Origin: Mumia sp. ZJ1417
Lineage (GTDB): Bacteria > Actinomycetota > Actinomycetes > Propionibacteriales > Nocardioidaceae
Reading direction: 5' to 3'
Assembly (NCBI RefSeq): GCF_014127285.1
Contig: NZ_CP059901.1
Span: 1,860,001-1,924,000 of the forward strand
DNA length: 64,000 bases
Below, piece after piece: positions 41,844-50,696 of the stretch (position 1 is the stretch's first letter; each line of letters opens with the position of its first letter). A program made the position numbers and the translations under genes. The notes beneath the pieces were generated by a model. The model ran no database searches. It saw nothing but the letters and a program-made list of their open reading frames with translations, and was not told the DNA's origin.

Positions 41844-41850
41844 GGGCGGC

Positions 41851-42522
41851 ATGGGCCTGCGCATCTCCCCGAGCATCCTGTCCGCGGACTTCGCCAACCT
41901 CGAGCGTGCAGTGAAGCGCATCGACAACGCCGACTGGCTGCACGTCGACGTGATGGACAACCACTTCGTCCCCAACCTCACGCTCGGGCTGCCCGTGCTC
42001 GAGGCGATCGGCAAGGTCACCGACACCCCCATCGACGCGCACCTGATGATCGAGGACCCGGACCGGTGGGCCCCGTCGTACGCCGAGGCCGGCGCGCGCA
42101 GCGTGACGTTCCACATCGAGGCCGCAGGTGCTCCCGTTCGACTCGCCCGCGAGCTGCGGACGCTCGGCGCCCGCGCGTCGATGGCGCTCAAGCCGGCGAC
42201 GCCGATCGAGCCGTACGAGGACCTCCTCCCTGAGCTCGACATGGTGCTGCTGATGACGGTGGAGCCGGGGTTCGGTGGCCAGTCGTTCCTCGACATCATG
42301 CTTCCCAAGATCCGGCGGACCCGCGCGATGCTCGACAAGCACGGCGGCGACATCTGGCTGCAGGTCGACGGAGGCGTCTCGGCCGCCACGATCGAGCGCT
42401 GCGCCGAGGCCGGTGCGGACACCTTCGTGGCCGGATCTGCGGTCTTCGGCGCCGACGACCCCGCAGCAATGGTGGACCAGCTCCGCGAGCAGGCCGCGAG
42501 CGCGACCCACCGCCACGCCTGA
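41851..42522 (+). CDS. rpe: Ribulose-phosphate 3-epimerase
   Basis: 223 residues from ATG 41851, probably leaderless behind TAGCCT. TIM barrel with [28 protein letters not shown] (metal His and Asp), [24 protein letters not shown] and [10 protein letters not shown]. It interconverts ribulose-5-P and xylulose-5-P. Ribulose-5-P is also the substrate of RibB in the operon downstream, which may explain the common rpe-rib neighbourhood. Confidence 0.97.
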   Translation: MGLRISPSILSADFANLERAVKRIDNADWLHVDVMDNHFVPNLTLGLPVLEAIGKVTDTPIDAHLMIEDPDRWAPSYAEAGARSVTFHIEAAGAPVRLARELRTLGARASMALKPATPIEPYEDLLPELDMVLLMTVEPGFGGQSFLDIMLPKIRRTRAMLDKHGGDIWLQVDGGVSAATIERCAEAGADTFVAGSAVFGADDPAAMVDQLREQAASATHRHA

Positions 42523-42585
42523 GCCAGGAGAGTGGCGTACGTCTCACCGTTCGTCAGGGTGATGCGGGCTCCGGTGCCCCTCTCG

Positions 42586-42591
42586 TACACT
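42586..42591 (+). promoter_or_regulatory. Putative -10 box of the riboflavin operon
   Basis: TACACT directly before the FMN riboswitch, which leaves a leader of about 235 bases. No convincing -35 is seen. Confidence 0.45.
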
Positions 42592-42604
42592 GGGACGGAG
42601 AGCA

Positions 42605-42735
42605 TTGCGTGCTCCGGGGTCGGTGCAATTCCGAGCCGGCGGTGACAGTCCGCGACCCAGAAGCCTTCGGGTGACTGGTTGACCTGGTGGAACTCCGGGA
42701 CCGACGGTGAAAGTCCGGATGGGAGGATCGCGCAA
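42605..42735 (+). ncRNA. FMN riboswitch (RFN element)
   Basis: Closed by P1 UUGCG (42605-42609) with CGCAA (42731-42735). The conserved RFN blocks follow in order: CUCCGGGGUCGGUGCAAUUC, GAGCCGGCGGUGACAGUC, GCGACCC, GGUUGACCUGGUGGAACUC, GGGACCGACGGUGAAAGUC and GGAUGGGAGGAUC. Bound FMN should lower expression of ribD-ribE-ribM-ribBA-ribH, which starts 96 bases downstream. Confidence 0.96.
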
Positions 42736-42781
42736 ACCCTCGTGTCGTCGGGCCTTCACGGGTCCGGACGGGACGAGGTGT

Positions 42782-42823
42782 CCTTCTCGTTGCCCCGGAG
42801 CCCACGTCATCACGACGAGAGGG
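42782..42823 (+). promoter_or_regulatory. Hairpin that can hide the ribD ribosome binding site
   Basis: CCUUCUCGU (42782-42790) can pair over nine positions with ACGAGAGGG (42815-42823), which contains the AGAGGG ribosome binding site seven bases before GTG 42831. A segment ACGAGG (42773-42778) can instead pair with CUCGU in this arm or with CCUCGU (42738-42743) next to the riboswitch, so mutually exclusive folds exist. This suggests translational control; it was folded by eye only. Confidence 0.5.
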
Positions 42824-42830
42824 CGGAACG

Positions 42831-43862
42831 GTGGCCGATCACCACGAGCAGGCGGCGATGCGCCGGGCGCTCGATGCTGCCCGCGAGGCGACCGAGAACG
42901 CCCTTCCGAACCCGCGCGTCGGCTGCGTCCTCCTCGCGCCGGACGGCTCCGTCCTTGCGGTCGGCGCCCACCGTGGCGCCGGCACGCCGCACGCGGAGGT
43001 CGACGCACTGAGCCGTGCGGGCGACGCCGCACGTGGCGCGACCGCCGTCGTCACCCTGGAGCCGTGCCACCACACCGGCCGTACGGGGCCGTGCTCGGAG
43101 GCGCTGATCCTCGCCGGCGTCGCCCGTGTCGTCTATGCGCAGGACGATCCCAACCCCGCCGCGGCCGGAGGCGCCGACCGTCTGCGCTCCGCCGGCATCG
43201 AGGTCGAGTCCGGGCTCCTCGCCACTGAGGCCGAGGCGCTCAACGTCGCGTGGACCCATGCCGTACGGACGGGACGCCCGTACGTCACCTGGAAGCTGGC
43301 GGCCACGCTCGACGGGCGCAGCGCCGCCGCCGACGGCACCAGCCAGTGGATCACCGGCCCCGACGCCCGCCTCGACGTCCAGCGCCTGCGGGCGAGGTGC
43401 GACGCGATCCTCGTCGGCACCGGCACCGTGACCGCTGACGATCCGCGGCTGACGCTGCGCGACGACGAGGACGCCCCGCTGCCGTACGAGCGCCAGCTGA
43501 CGCGTGTCGCGATGGGGGAGCGGGAGGTGCCCGAGGACGCGCGCGTCCGTGATGCCGAGGCGCCGTTCCTGCACCTGGCCACGCGCGACGTCGACGCGGC
43601 GCTCGCCACCCTGGCCGCGCGCGAGATCCGTCACGTGTGGCTCGAGGGCGGCCCGCGGCTGGCGGGCGCGTTCCTGGGCGCCGACCGGATCGACGAGGTC
43701 GTCGCCTACGTGGCGCCGGCCCTGCTCGGCGCCGGCACTCCCGCACTGAACGGCTCCGGCATCGAGACGATCGCCGACACCGTCCGTCTCGACCTCACCG
43801 ACGTCACGCAGCTCGGACCCGACCTGCGGATGACCGCCCTCGTACGAAAGGAAGGCGCCTGA
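42831..43862 (+). CDS. ribD: Riboflavin biosynthesis protein RibD (deaminase/reductase)
   Basis: 343 residues from GTG 42831. The N-terminal deaminase has the zinc site: His-Glu in TPHAEVDAL and Cys in LEPCHHTGRTGPC. The C-terminal reductase has VTWKLAATLDGRSAAADGTSQWITG, AILVGTGTVTADDPRLT and WLEGGPRLAGAFL. It carries out the deamination and side-chain reduction after GTP cyclohydrolase II. Coupled to ribE by TGATG. Confidence 0.97.
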   Translation: MADHHEQAAMRRALDAAREATENALPNPRVGCVLLAPDGSVLAVGAHRGAGTPHAEVDALSRAGDAARGATAVVTLEPCHHTGRTGPCSEALILAGVARVVYAQDDPNPAAAGGADRLRSAGIEVESGLLATEAEALNVAWTHAVRTGRPYVTWKLAATLDGRSAAADGTSQWITGPDARLDVQRLRARCDAILVGTGTVTADDPRLTLRDDEDAPLPYERQLTRVAMGEREVPEDARVRDAEAPFLHLATRDVDAALATLAAREIRHVWLEGGPRLAGAFLGADRIDEVVAYVAPALLGAGTPALNGSGIETIADTVRLDLTDVTQLGPDLRMTALVRKEGA

Positions 43863-44470
43863 TGTTCACCGGAATCGTCGAGGAGCTCGGCGAGATCGCC
43901 GCCATCGAGGAGCAGGCCGACGCGATCAGGCTGACCGTACGAGGCCCGTTGGTGGTCTCCGATGCCGCGCACGGCGACTCGATCGCCGTCAACGGCTGCT
44001 GCCTCACCGTCACCGAGAGCGACGGGGACGCCTTCACCGTCGACGTGATGCGCGAGTCGCTCGACAAGACCTCGCTCGGCACCCTCCGCGTCGGCGACCC
44101 GGTCAACCTCGAGCGGGCGATGCCGGCGACCGGGCGCTTCGGCGGCCACATCGTCCAGGGGCACGTCGACGCCACCGGCACCATCCGGTCGCGGACGCCG
44201 AGCGAGCACTGGGAGGTCGTGGAGATCGGCTTCCCGGCCATGCTCGGCCGCTACCTCGTCCCCAAGGGCTCGATCACCGTCGACGGCACGTCACTGACGG
44301 TCGTCGACGTCGGCGACGATGCGTTCACCGTGTCGCTGATCCCGACCACCCTCGCAGCGACGACGCTCGGCACCAAGCAGCCCGGCGACCCGGTCAACCT
44401 CGAGGTCGACGTGCTCGCGAAGTACGTCGAGAAGATGCTCGCGAGCGACGGACCAGGCGAGGCGCGATGA
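43862..44470 (+). CDS. ribE: Riboflavin synthase alpha chain
   Basis: 202 residues from ATG 43862. Two similar lumazine-binding halves: [12 protein letters not shown] with [10 protein letters not shown], and GHVDATGTI with [11 protein letters not shown]. It dismutates two dimethylribityllumazine molecules into riboflavin and its precursor. The stop overlaps the next start as ATGA. Confidence 0.96.
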   Translation: MFTGIVEELGEIAAIEEQADAIRLTVRGPLVVSDAAHGDSIAVNGCCLTVTESDGDAFTVDVMRESLDKTSLGTLRVGDPVNLERAMPATGRFGGHIVQGHVDATGTIRSRTPSEHWEVVEIGFPAMLGRYLVPKGSITVDGTSLTVVDVGDDAFTVSLIPTTLAATTLGTKQPGDPVNLEVDVLAKYVEKMLASDGPGEAR

Positions 44471-45165
44471 GTCTCCTCACCACGCTGTACGACGCGCACC
44501 TCACGATCGGCGGCCACCCGATCGCGTGGCGCGAGATCATCGGCAACCTCTTCGGGCTCGCCTCGGCCGTCGGCGGGATGCGGCGCCGCGTGTGGGCATG
44601 GCCGGTCGGGATCGTCGGCAACGTCCTGCTCTTCACCGTCTTCCTCGGCACCGCGCTCGGCGGGCACGGCGCCCCGCTGTTCGGGCAGGCGGCGCGGCAG
44701 GTCTTCTTCGTGGCGGTCGCCGTGTACGGCTGGTACCGCTGGCGCCAGACCCGTACGGGCGAGGGCGCCCCGGCGATCGTCCCGCGATGGGCGACCGGGC
44801 GCGAGCGCCTCGTGCTGCTGAGCGCGGCCGCGATCGCGATCGTCTTCTGCACGTGGCTGTTCACCCAGGTCGGCGCGGGCTGGCCGGCCCCCCGCTGGTA
44901 CTACCTGGCAGATGCCTGGATCTTCGTCGGCTCCATCCTCGCGACCTTCGCGATGGCGCGCGGGTGGGTCGACTTCTGGCTCGTGTGGATCGCCGTCGAC
45001 CTCGTCGGCATCCCCGAGCTCCTGTACTTCGAGTACTACCCGTCGGCGGTGCTGTACGCGGTCTACGCGGGCTTCGTCGTCTGGGGCCTGGTGGTGTGGC
45101 TGCGTGCCGCGCGCGACGAGGCTCCGCAGGTGGATCAACCGACGAGCAAGGCGGTGGGCGCATGA
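44467..45165 (+). CDS. ribM: Riboflavin transporter, PnuC family (RibM/PnuX-like)
   Basis: 232 residues, multi-pass membrane protein with the PnuC signature [15 protein letters not shown] and VAVYGWYRW. PnuC relatives carry NR or vitamins by facilitated diffusion. Its position between ribE and ribBA under an FMN riboswitch matches ribM of Streptomyces davawensis and pnuX of Corynebacterium glutamicum, shown to import riboflavin. I therefore call it RibM rather than a nicotinamide riboside carrier, partly by context. ATGA overlaps at both ends. Confidence 0.88.
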   Translation: MSLLTTLYDAHLTIGGHPIAWREIIGNLFGLASAVGGMRRRVWAWPVGIVGNVLLFTVFLGTALGGHGAPLFGQAARQVFFVAVAVYGWYRWRQTRTGEGAPAIVPRWATGRERLVLLSAAAIAIVFCTWLFTQVGAGWPAPRWYYLADAWIFVGSILATFAMARGWVDFWLVWIAVDLVGIPELLYFEYYPSAVLYAVYAGFVVWGLVVWLRAARDEAPQVDQPTSKAVGA

Positions 45166-46454
45166 ACGCGACGACAGAGGCGTACGAGGAGCTGGACGCG
45201 GTCCGGCTCGATCCGGTGGAGCGTGCGATCGACGACATCCGCGCGGGCAAGGCGGTGGTCGTGGTCGACGACCCCGGCCGTGAGAACGAGGGCGACCTGA
45301 TCTTCGCCGCGAGCAAGGCGACGCCGGCCCTGATGGGGCTCATGGTCCGCTACTCCAGCGGGTACGTGTGTGCGCCGGTGACGGGGGAGATCCTCGACCG
45401 GCTCGGCATCGCGCTCATGACGCCGCACAACCGAGACCGGCTCAAGACGGCGTACACGATCTCCGTCGACGCCCGTGACGGCGTGACGACGGGCATCTCC
45501 GCCGCCGACCGCGCCAAGACCGTACGGGTCCTGGCAGACTCGGCGACCGAGCCGTTCGAGCTCATCCAGCCCGGCCACATCCTGCCGCTGCGCGCGAAGC
45601 CCGGCGGCGTGCTGGCCCGGCCCGGCCACACCGAGGCCGCGGTCGACCTGACACGCCTGGCGGGCCTGACCCCGGCGGGAGTGATCGGTGAGCTGATCAA
45701 CGACGACGGCAGCCTGATGCGGGCGCCGCGCCTGCGTGAGTTCGCCGACGAGCACGGTCTCGCGATGATCTCGATCGAGGACCTCATCACCTACCGCCGC
45801 CGCCACGAGACGCAGATGGAGCGTGCGGTCGAGACGCGGCTGCCGACGGAGTTCGGCACGTTCACCGCGTACGGCTACCGCAACGTCGTCGACGACAACG
45901 AGCAGGTCGCGCTCGTGCTCGGAGACCTCGGTGACGGCTCCGACGTCCTCGTCCGCGTGCACTCCGAATGCCTCACCGGCGACGTCCTCGGCTCGCAGCG
46001 CTGCGACTGCGGCCCGCAGCTCCAGGCGTCGATGGCGGCCGTGACCGAGCACGGGTCCGGTGTCATCGTCTATCTGCGCGGCCACGAGGGGCGGGGGATC
46101 GGGCTCCTCGCCAAGCTTGCCGCGTACGGGCTGCAGGACGCCGGGCAGGACACGGTCGACGCCAACCTGGCGCTCGGCCTGCCGGTCGACGCTCGCCACT
46201 ACGCCGACGGCGCCCAGATCCTGCGTGACCTCGGGGTCACGTCGGTCCGGATGCTGACCAACAACCCTGACAAGGTCGCCGCGATGGCGCAGTACGGCAT
46301 CGCGGTGTCCGAGCGTGTCCCGCTCTCCATCACGCCGACCGAGGACAACCTGCGCTACCTGCAGACCAAGGCCGAGCGGATGGGGCACCACCTGCCCGAC
46401 CTGGTCGCGATCGAGAACACGGTGGTCGACATGGACGAGGAGACGGCCCGATGA
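45162..46454 (+). CDS. ribBA: Bifunctional DHBP synthase / GTP cyclohydrolase II
   Basis: 430 residues from ATG 45162. The N-terminal RibB domain has [31 protein letters not shown] and [11 protein letters not shown]. The C-terminal RibA domain has the zinc cysteines in [16 protein letters not shown], then [23 protein letters not shown] and LTNNPDK. It supplies both precursors of riboflavin, from ribulose-5-P and from GTP. Confidence 0.97.
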   Translation: MNATTEAYEELDAVRLDPVERAIDDIRAGKAVVVVDDPGRENEGDLIFAASKATPALMGLMVRYSSGYVCAPVTGEILDRLGIALMTPHNRDRLKTAYTISVDARDGVTTGISAADRAKTVRVLADSATEPFELIQPGHILPLRAKPGGVLARPGHTEAAVDLTRLAGLTPAGVIGELINDDGSLMRAPRLREFADEHGLAMISIEDLITYRRRHETQMERAVETRLPTEFGTFTAYGYRNVVDDNEQVALVLGDLGDGSDVLVRVHSECLTGDVLGSQRCDCGPQLQASMAAVTEHGSGVIVYLRGHEGRGIGLLAKLAAYGLQDAGQDTVDANLALGLPVDARHYADGAQILRDLGVTSVRMLTNNPDKVAAMAQYGIAVSERVPLSITPTEDNLRYLQTKAERMGHHLPDLVAIENTVVDMDEETAR

Positions 46455-46467
46455 GGAAGGCAGCACG

Positions 46468-46941
46468 ATGAGCGGAGCAGGATCCCCCGACCTGGCGAGC
46501 ACCGACGGGAGCGGCCTGAGGGTCGCGATCGTCGCGTCGTCGTGGCACACGGTCGTGATGGACGGCCTCGTCGCCGGCGCCACGAAGGCGCTGGCCGAGA
46601 TGGGCACGCCGGAACCGACGCTGGTCCGCGTACCGGGCGCGTTCGAGCTCGCGCCGGTCGTCGCGGCGTACGCGCGCGCCGGCTACGACGCTGTGATCGC
46701 CCTCGGGGTCGTCATCCGCGGTGGCACGCCTCACTTCGAGTACGTCTGCCAGGCGGCGACCGACGGGCTCGCGAAGGTCGCGCTCGACACGGGTGTCCCG
46801 GTCGGGTTCGGGCTCCTGACGTGCGACGACGAGGCGCAGGCGCTGGACCGTGCCGGGCTGGCCGACAGCCGCGAGGACAAGGGCCGGGAGGCCGCACAGG
46901 CAGCCGTCGCGACGGCGCGCGTGCTGGCCTCGGTACGCTAG
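46468..46941 (+). CDS. ribH: 6,7-dimethyl-8-ribityllumazine synthase
   Basis: 157 residues from ATG 46468 with GAGGAAGG at 46453-46460. It shows [53 protein letters not shown] and [16 protein letters not shown] with the catalytic His in the PHFEYV segment. The lumazine made here feeds RibE. The N-terminal ~15 residues are a variable tail. Last rib gene; hisE follows after six bases. Confidence 0.96.
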   Translation: MSGAGSPDLASTDGSGLRVAIVASSWHTVVMDGLVAGATKALAEMGTPEPTLVRVPGAFELAPVVAAYARAGYDAVIALGVVIRGGTPHFEYVCQAATDGLAKVALDTGVPVGFGLLTCDDEAQALDRAGLADSREDKGREAAQAAVATARVLASVR

Positions 46942-46947
46942 GGCGCG

Positions 46948-47211
46948 ATGAAGACCTTCGACACGCTCTTCGCCGAGCTCAGCAGCAAGGCGGCCGACCG
47001 CCCCGAGGGCTCGCGCACGGTCGCCGAGCTCGACGGCGGCGTGCACGCGATCGGCAAGAAGCTGGTCGAGGAGGCCGCGGAGTCCTGGATGGCGGCGGAG
47101 CACGAGTCGCGCGAGCGCGCGGCCGAGGAGCTCAGCCAGCTGCTCTACCACGTCCAGGTGATGATGCTGGCCAAGGGACTGACGCTGGACGACGTGTACG
47201 CGCATCTGTGA
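46948..47211 (+). CDS. hisE: Phosphoribosyl-ATP pyrophosphatase
   Basis: 87 residues from ATG 46948. MazG-like fold with [19 protein letters not shown], the metal-binding [13 protein letters not shown] and [14 protein letters not shown]. Second step of histidine synthesis. A TACGCT box (46934-46939) eight bases before the start, over the ribH stop, could allow its own leaderless transcript. hisG, the first-step enzyme, is downstream. Confidence 0.95.
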   Translation: MKTFDTLFAELSSKAADRPEGSRTVAELDGGVHAIGKKLVEEAAESWMAAEHESRERAAEELSQLLYHVQVMMLAKGLTLDDVYAHL

Positions 47212-47314
47212 CGGTCAGGCAAACGCCTCCGTCCTGCCTGCCCGTGCCTCCGCCTCCAGCCGACCGCCGGGCCACCCCGCTCGGTGGGCACCAGAACCGA
47301 CCGGGAAGACCGTC

Positions 47315-48160
47315 ATGCTGAAAGTCGCCGTACCCAACAAGGGCTCGCTCGCGGAGTCCGCTGCGCAGATGCTCGCCGAGGCGGGATACCGCCAGCGCCG
47401 CAGCACCCGCGACCTCGTCACCGTCGACGCCGACAACGACGTCGAGTTCTTCTACCTCCGCCCGCGCGACATCGCGATCTATGTGGGGGAGGGCACCCTC
47501 GACGTCGGGATCACCGGCCGTGACCTCCTGCTCGACTCCGGCGCCGCCGCCGAGGAGATGGTCTCGCTGGGGTTCGGCGCCTCGAGCTTCCACTTCGCCG
47601 CTCCGGTCGGTTCGCTGCCCGACGTCGAGGCGATCGCCGGCCGTACGGTCGCCACCTCCTACCCGGGAGTCGTCCGGGCCTGGCTGGCCGAGCGTGGCAT
47701 CGACGCCAAGGTCGTCCGTCTCGACGGTGCCGTCGAGTCATCCGTACGCCTCGGCGTCGCCGACGTGATCGCCGACGTCGTCGAGACCGGGTCCACCCTG
47801 CGGCAGGCCGGCCTTGAGATCGTCGGAGGCCCGATCCTCGCCTCGGAAGCGGTGGTCATCCGGCCCGAGGACCGGCCCGCGTCGCCCGGGCTCGACGTCT
47901 TCGAGCGTCGTCTTCGTGGCGTCCTCGTGGCGCGCAGCTACGTGATGATGGACTACGACATCCGCGTCGAGCAGGTCGAGGCGGCCGTCGCGCTGACACC
48001 CGGCATCGAGTCGCCGACGGTCTCGCCCCTTCATCGCGAGGGGTGGGTCGCGGTCCGGTCGATGGTGCCGCGCGACGCCGCCCAGAAGGTCATGGACGAG
48101 CTGTGGGCCCTCGGAGCGCGCGGCACCCTCGTCACCGACATCCTGGCGTGCCGGCTGTGA
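47315..48160 (+). CDS. hisG: ATP phosphoribosyltransferase, long form
   Basis: 281 residues from ATG 47315, with GGGAAG before it. It shows [25 protein letters not shown], and [21 protein letters not shown], the PRPP-binding region; the extra C-terminal ACT-like regulatory domain marks the long form, which is inhibited by histidine. The 103-bp gap after hisE holds nothing I can support. Its stop overlaps the next start as GTGA. Confidence 0.97.
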   Translation: MLKVAVPNKGSLAESAAQMLAEAGYRQRRSTRDLVTVDADNDVEFFYLRPRDIAIYVGEGTLDVGITGRDLLLDSGAAAEEMVSLGFGASSFHFAAPVGSLPDVEAIAGRTVATSYPGVVRAWLAERGIDAKVVRLDGAVESSVRLGVADVIADVVETGSTLRQAGLEIVGGPILASEAVVIRPEDRPASPGLDVFERRLRGVLVARSYVMMDYDIRVEQVEAAVALTPGIESPTVSPLHREGWVAVRSMVPRDAAQKVMDELWALGARGTLVTDILACRL

Positions 48161-48618
48161 GCGCGAAGGACGGCGCTCCGGTCGACGGGCGGCGGGTGTT
48201 CAAGCCCGTCGGCCCGCGGATCGTCGGGATCGTCGCAGGCGTGTGCCTGTGGGTGCTCTTCTTCGCCGTCGCGCTGACGCTCCCGGCCGAGGTCCGGGCA
48301 GGGTTCACCGGTCTGCAGACGGGCACGCTCGTGCTCTTCCTGCTGTTCGCGGATGCCGTGCTGTGGGGCATCGGGCGCAGCCGGGTGATCGCCGACGACG
48401 ACGGCCTGCACGTGCGCAACGGCTACCGGACGCACCACCTCGCATGGACGGACGTGCTCGACATCGCGTACGCGCAGGGTGCGCCCTGGCCGTCAGTCGC
48501 CACCCGTGACGACCGCCGCATCATGATGCTCGGGATCCCGTCGTCGGACGGTCCGAAGGCACGCGATGCCGTCTGGTACCTCCGCGAGCGCATCGTCCGG
48601 GCCGACGGCGAGAGCTGA
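48157..48618 (+). CDS. PH domain-containing membrane protein
   Basis: 153 residues from GTG 48157, coupled to hisG. Two membrane helices (about 21-42 and 55-73) are followed by a short beta-rich part, [20 protein letters not shown], typical of bacterial PH (bPH2/PF10756) domains found after hisG in many Actinomycetota. Function unknown. Confidence 0.8.
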   Translation: MSAKDGAPVDGRRVFKPVGPRIVGIVAGVCLWVLFFAVALTLPAEVRAGFTGLQTGTLVLFLLFADAVLWGIGRSRVIADDDGLHVRNGYRTHHLAWTDVLDIAYAQGAPWPSVATRDDRRIMMLGIPSSDGPKARDAVWYLRERIVRADGES

Positions 48619-48622
48619 GCGC

Positions 48623-49087
48623 CTACTCGATGCCGTGACGGCGCAGGATGTCCTCGATCTCGGCGAGGTCGTCGTCCTTGCCGGCCTTCGCGGGGCGGCC
48701 CTTGGCGGCGGCCTTGCGCGACGGCCCCTGCTCGACATGGGCGGGGCCGGAGCGCGCACCGAGCCTGCCGGAGCCGGCGCCGGGCGCCTTGTCGCGCATG
48801 CGCGAGCCGATCGCGATGAGGAGGACCGCGACGACCGCGATGCCGATGCCGAGCCACACGCTCGGGCGGAAGACGAACCCGGCAGCCCAGTCCGCGACGG
48901 CCGAGCCGATCCTGACGACGAGCCGCAGCGCACCGACGAGCCACAGCGCCCACGGGACCAGCGCCCAACCGGCCCGGCGTACGGCCGCCGCCCGGTCACC
49001 TGCTCTCCACGCCCGCCAGGCGAAGAAGCCGGCACCGGCGGACAGGAGGGCGGCCCAGGGGAGCCAGGCGATCGTGTCGGTGCTCAT
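48623..49087 (-). CDS. Small membrane protein of unknown function
   Basis: 154 residues from ATG 49087; CAGACT lies six bases before the start as an imperfect -10. Three hydrophobic segments (about 6-24, 40-58 and 74-94) precede a basic Lys/Ala/Gly tail and a short acidic end DDDLAEIEDILRRHGIE. I recognise no family. Its stop faces that of the PH-domain gene, four bases away. Confidence 0.7.
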   Translation of the reverse strand: MSTDTIAWLPWAALLSAGAGFFAWRAWRAGDRAAAVRRAGWALVPWALWLVGALRLVVRIGSAVADWAAGFVFRPSVWLGIGIAVVAVLLIAIGSRMRDKAPGAGSGRLGARSGPAHVEQGPSRKAAAKGRPAKAGKDDDLAEIEDILRRHGIE

Positions 49088-49162
49088 GCCTCCAGTCTGC
49101 CCCATCACCGCACCTCCGGACCTCCGGCGAAGGGCACCACGACCACCGGTTAGCGTGGAGCC

Positions 49163-49636
49163 GTGGCATCCCTGGCAGAACCCGCCTTCCCCGGTGACGA
49201 CGGCGCGGTCTACCCCGCGCTCGCACACGCGCTGACGGCGTACGACGGCGACCACGCGCTTGCCCCCGTCCTGGTGGCGCTGGGCAGCGCCCGTGTGCTC
49301 GTCCCCGTCGTGGCCGTACGCGGTGAGAGCGCCGTCGGCTCCGACAAGGAGGCCGACATGGCGACGGTGATGATGACCGGCGCCGACGGCCGGCAGGCGC
49401 TGCTGGCGTTCAGCGCGCTCGAGACCCTCCAGTGCTGGCGACCCGACGCGCGCCCCGTCCCGGTGTGGGCGCGCGAGGCAGCGAGCGCCGCCCTGGGTGA
49501 CGGGGCGACGGCGCTGCTGCTCGACCTCGCAGGACCCGTACGCGTAGTGGTCGAGACTGACGACCTCCGTCACCTCGCGGCCGGCGACGAGCTCGTCGCT
49601 GTCGGCGGCAGCTGGGCCTGGACGACCGCGGCCTAG
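49163..49636 (+). CDS. SseB family protein
   Basis: 157 residues from GTG 49163, six bases after TAGCGT (49151-49156), probably leaderless. It resembles the SseB N-terminal domain: LAHALTAYDGDHALAPVLVALGSARVLVPVVAV, then DMATVMMTGADGRQALLAFSALETLQCW. Such proteins precede infC in many Actinomycetota. The role is unknown. Confidence 0.85.
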   Translation: MASLAEPAFPGDDGAVYPALAHALTAYDGDHALAPVLVALGSARVLVPVVAVRGESAVGSDKEADMATVMMTGADGRQALLAFSALETLQCWRPDARPVPVWAREAASAALGDGATALLLDLAGPVRVVVETDDLRHLAAGDELVAVGGSWAWTTAA

Positions 49637-49668
49637 GTGCCCGTACGGCCGGCGCCGGGTGGCGGCGC

Positions 49669-49980
49669 TCAGTCGTCTGCGGGCTTGCGCAGAGCCCGCG
49701 CGACCTTCCACTCGATCTTCTTGTCCTCGCGGACAGCGATGTCGACCTTCCCTGAGACGCCGGTGGACAAGGTGAGACGGCACGTCGCGGTGACACCGGG
49801 CTCACGCTTGAGGTTCTTCGGGCAGGTCACGGAGTCGACGGTCGCGCCCGCAATCTGGCGCTCGTAACCGGCCTTGATCTGTTGCTCGACCTCATCGGTG
49901 TCGATCGGATCGCTGCCGCAGGCGGTCAGGAGCGTGAGTGCCGCGCAGCACCCCACCGCCGCTCGTACGGAGATGCTCAA
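49669..49980 (-). CDS. DUF4333 lipoprotein
   Basis: 103 residues from TTG 49980, chosen because GAGGAG lies five bases before it and because it gives a proper lipoprotein signal with lipobox LLTAC (Cys21). No ATG or GTG is available nearby in frame. The mature part has SVTCPKNLKREPGVTATC, the paired-cysteine pattern of DUF4333 domains. Function unknown. It is convergent with the SseB gene. Confidence 0.85.
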   Translation of the reverse strand: MSISVRAAVGCCAALTLLTACGSDPIDTDEVEQQIKAGYERQIAGATVDSVTCPKNLKREPGVTATCRLTLSTGVSGKVDIAVREDKKIEWKVARALRKPADD

Positions 49981-50027
49981 GGCTGCTCCTCGGTTGGGTC
50001 CCGGTCGGGGTCGGGACGCCGGGCAGC

Positions 50028-50408
50028 CTAACAAAGCGTGACGTCGACCGTGATCCGGACCGTGGCGTCGGCACGGGTGATCCGGGCGAGGAACCCGGCG
50101 CTCCCGATCGTACGGAGGATCGCGTCGTTGCCCGGCTGCGTGACGAGGACGACCTCGTCGGCTCCGCACTCGCGGGCCCGACGCGCCCCACGGCGTACGA
50201 GCGCGGTGCCGACACCGCGTCGCTGCCACGCGTCCTCGACGATCACCCCGAGCTCCTGCGTACCGGGCGTCTCCTCGTCGGTCACCCCGTCGTGCGAGGG
50301 GAAGACGTGAAGGCTCAGGATGTTGATCCCGCCCTCACCACACGAGCGAGCGAGGCTCGCGAGAACGCCGGGCCTGTCCTTGATCGTGGTGCGGACGCGG
50401 TGGAGCAT
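50028..50408 (-). CDS. ACT domain fused to a truncated GNAT acetyltransferase domain
   Basis: 126 residues from ATG 50408. Residues 1-36 are an ACT start (TTIKDRPGVLASLARSCGEGGINILSLHVFP). At about residue 45 the protein goes straight into the second half of a GNAT fold: ELGVIVEDAWQRRGVGTAL (acetyl-CoA loop) and NDAILRTIGSAGF. The rest of the ACT domain and the first half of GNAT are missing compared with the longer ACT-GNAT proteins I know from related actinobacteria, so this looks like an in-frame internal deletion. It may be a decayed gene or a working minimal form. Confidence 0.7.
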   Translation of the reverse strand: MLHRVRTTIKDRPGVLASLARSCGEGGINILSLHVFPSHDGVTDEETPGTQELGVIVEDAWQRRGVGTALVRRGARRARECGADEVVLVTQPGNDAILRTIGSAGFLARITRADATVRITVDVTLC

Positions 50409-50487
50409 GGACCAGCGTCGCGGGCGCGGGTTACCGGGCGGGATCAAGGACGTTGCTGGGCGATTTCGGTCCCGTACGGACGTCTGC

Positions 50488-50493
50488 TACGGT
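50488..50493 (+). promoter_or_regulatory. Putative -10 box of the infC operon
   Basis: TACGGT, about 200 bases upstream of the infC start. The TTTCGG 18 bases before it (50464-50469) is a poor -35. Confidence 0.35.
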
Positions 50494-50611
50494 TGACCCT
50501 CGAAGTGGAGTCCACTCCCACCTGGGCGATCTTGTGATCGTCGGGTCCCTGGCCGTGAGGCACCCTCCGGGGTCGTCACGCGGCGGGCGTGTCGCAAGGC
50601 ACGGATCCTGG

Positions 50612-50643
50612 TGGCCTTCGCTTCGAAGCGAAGGCCATTTTTT
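50612..50643 (+). terminator. Intrinsic terminator in the infC leader (putative attenuator)
   Basis: A perfect palindrome, TGGCCTTCGCTTC (50612-50624) with GAAGCGAAGGCCA (50625-50637), is followed by six T (50638-50643). It lies 53 bases before the infC start and inside the leader. It is the only canonical U-tract terminator I found in the window. The rest of the 288-bp gap holds a promoter candidate and a short GTG frame of ten codons (50505-50537) that could be a leader peptide. Confidence 0.85.
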
Positions 50644-50696
50644 GTTCGTAGGTGGTCGTCGCACGACGACCATCCGGTACGAACCCAGGAGGACCC

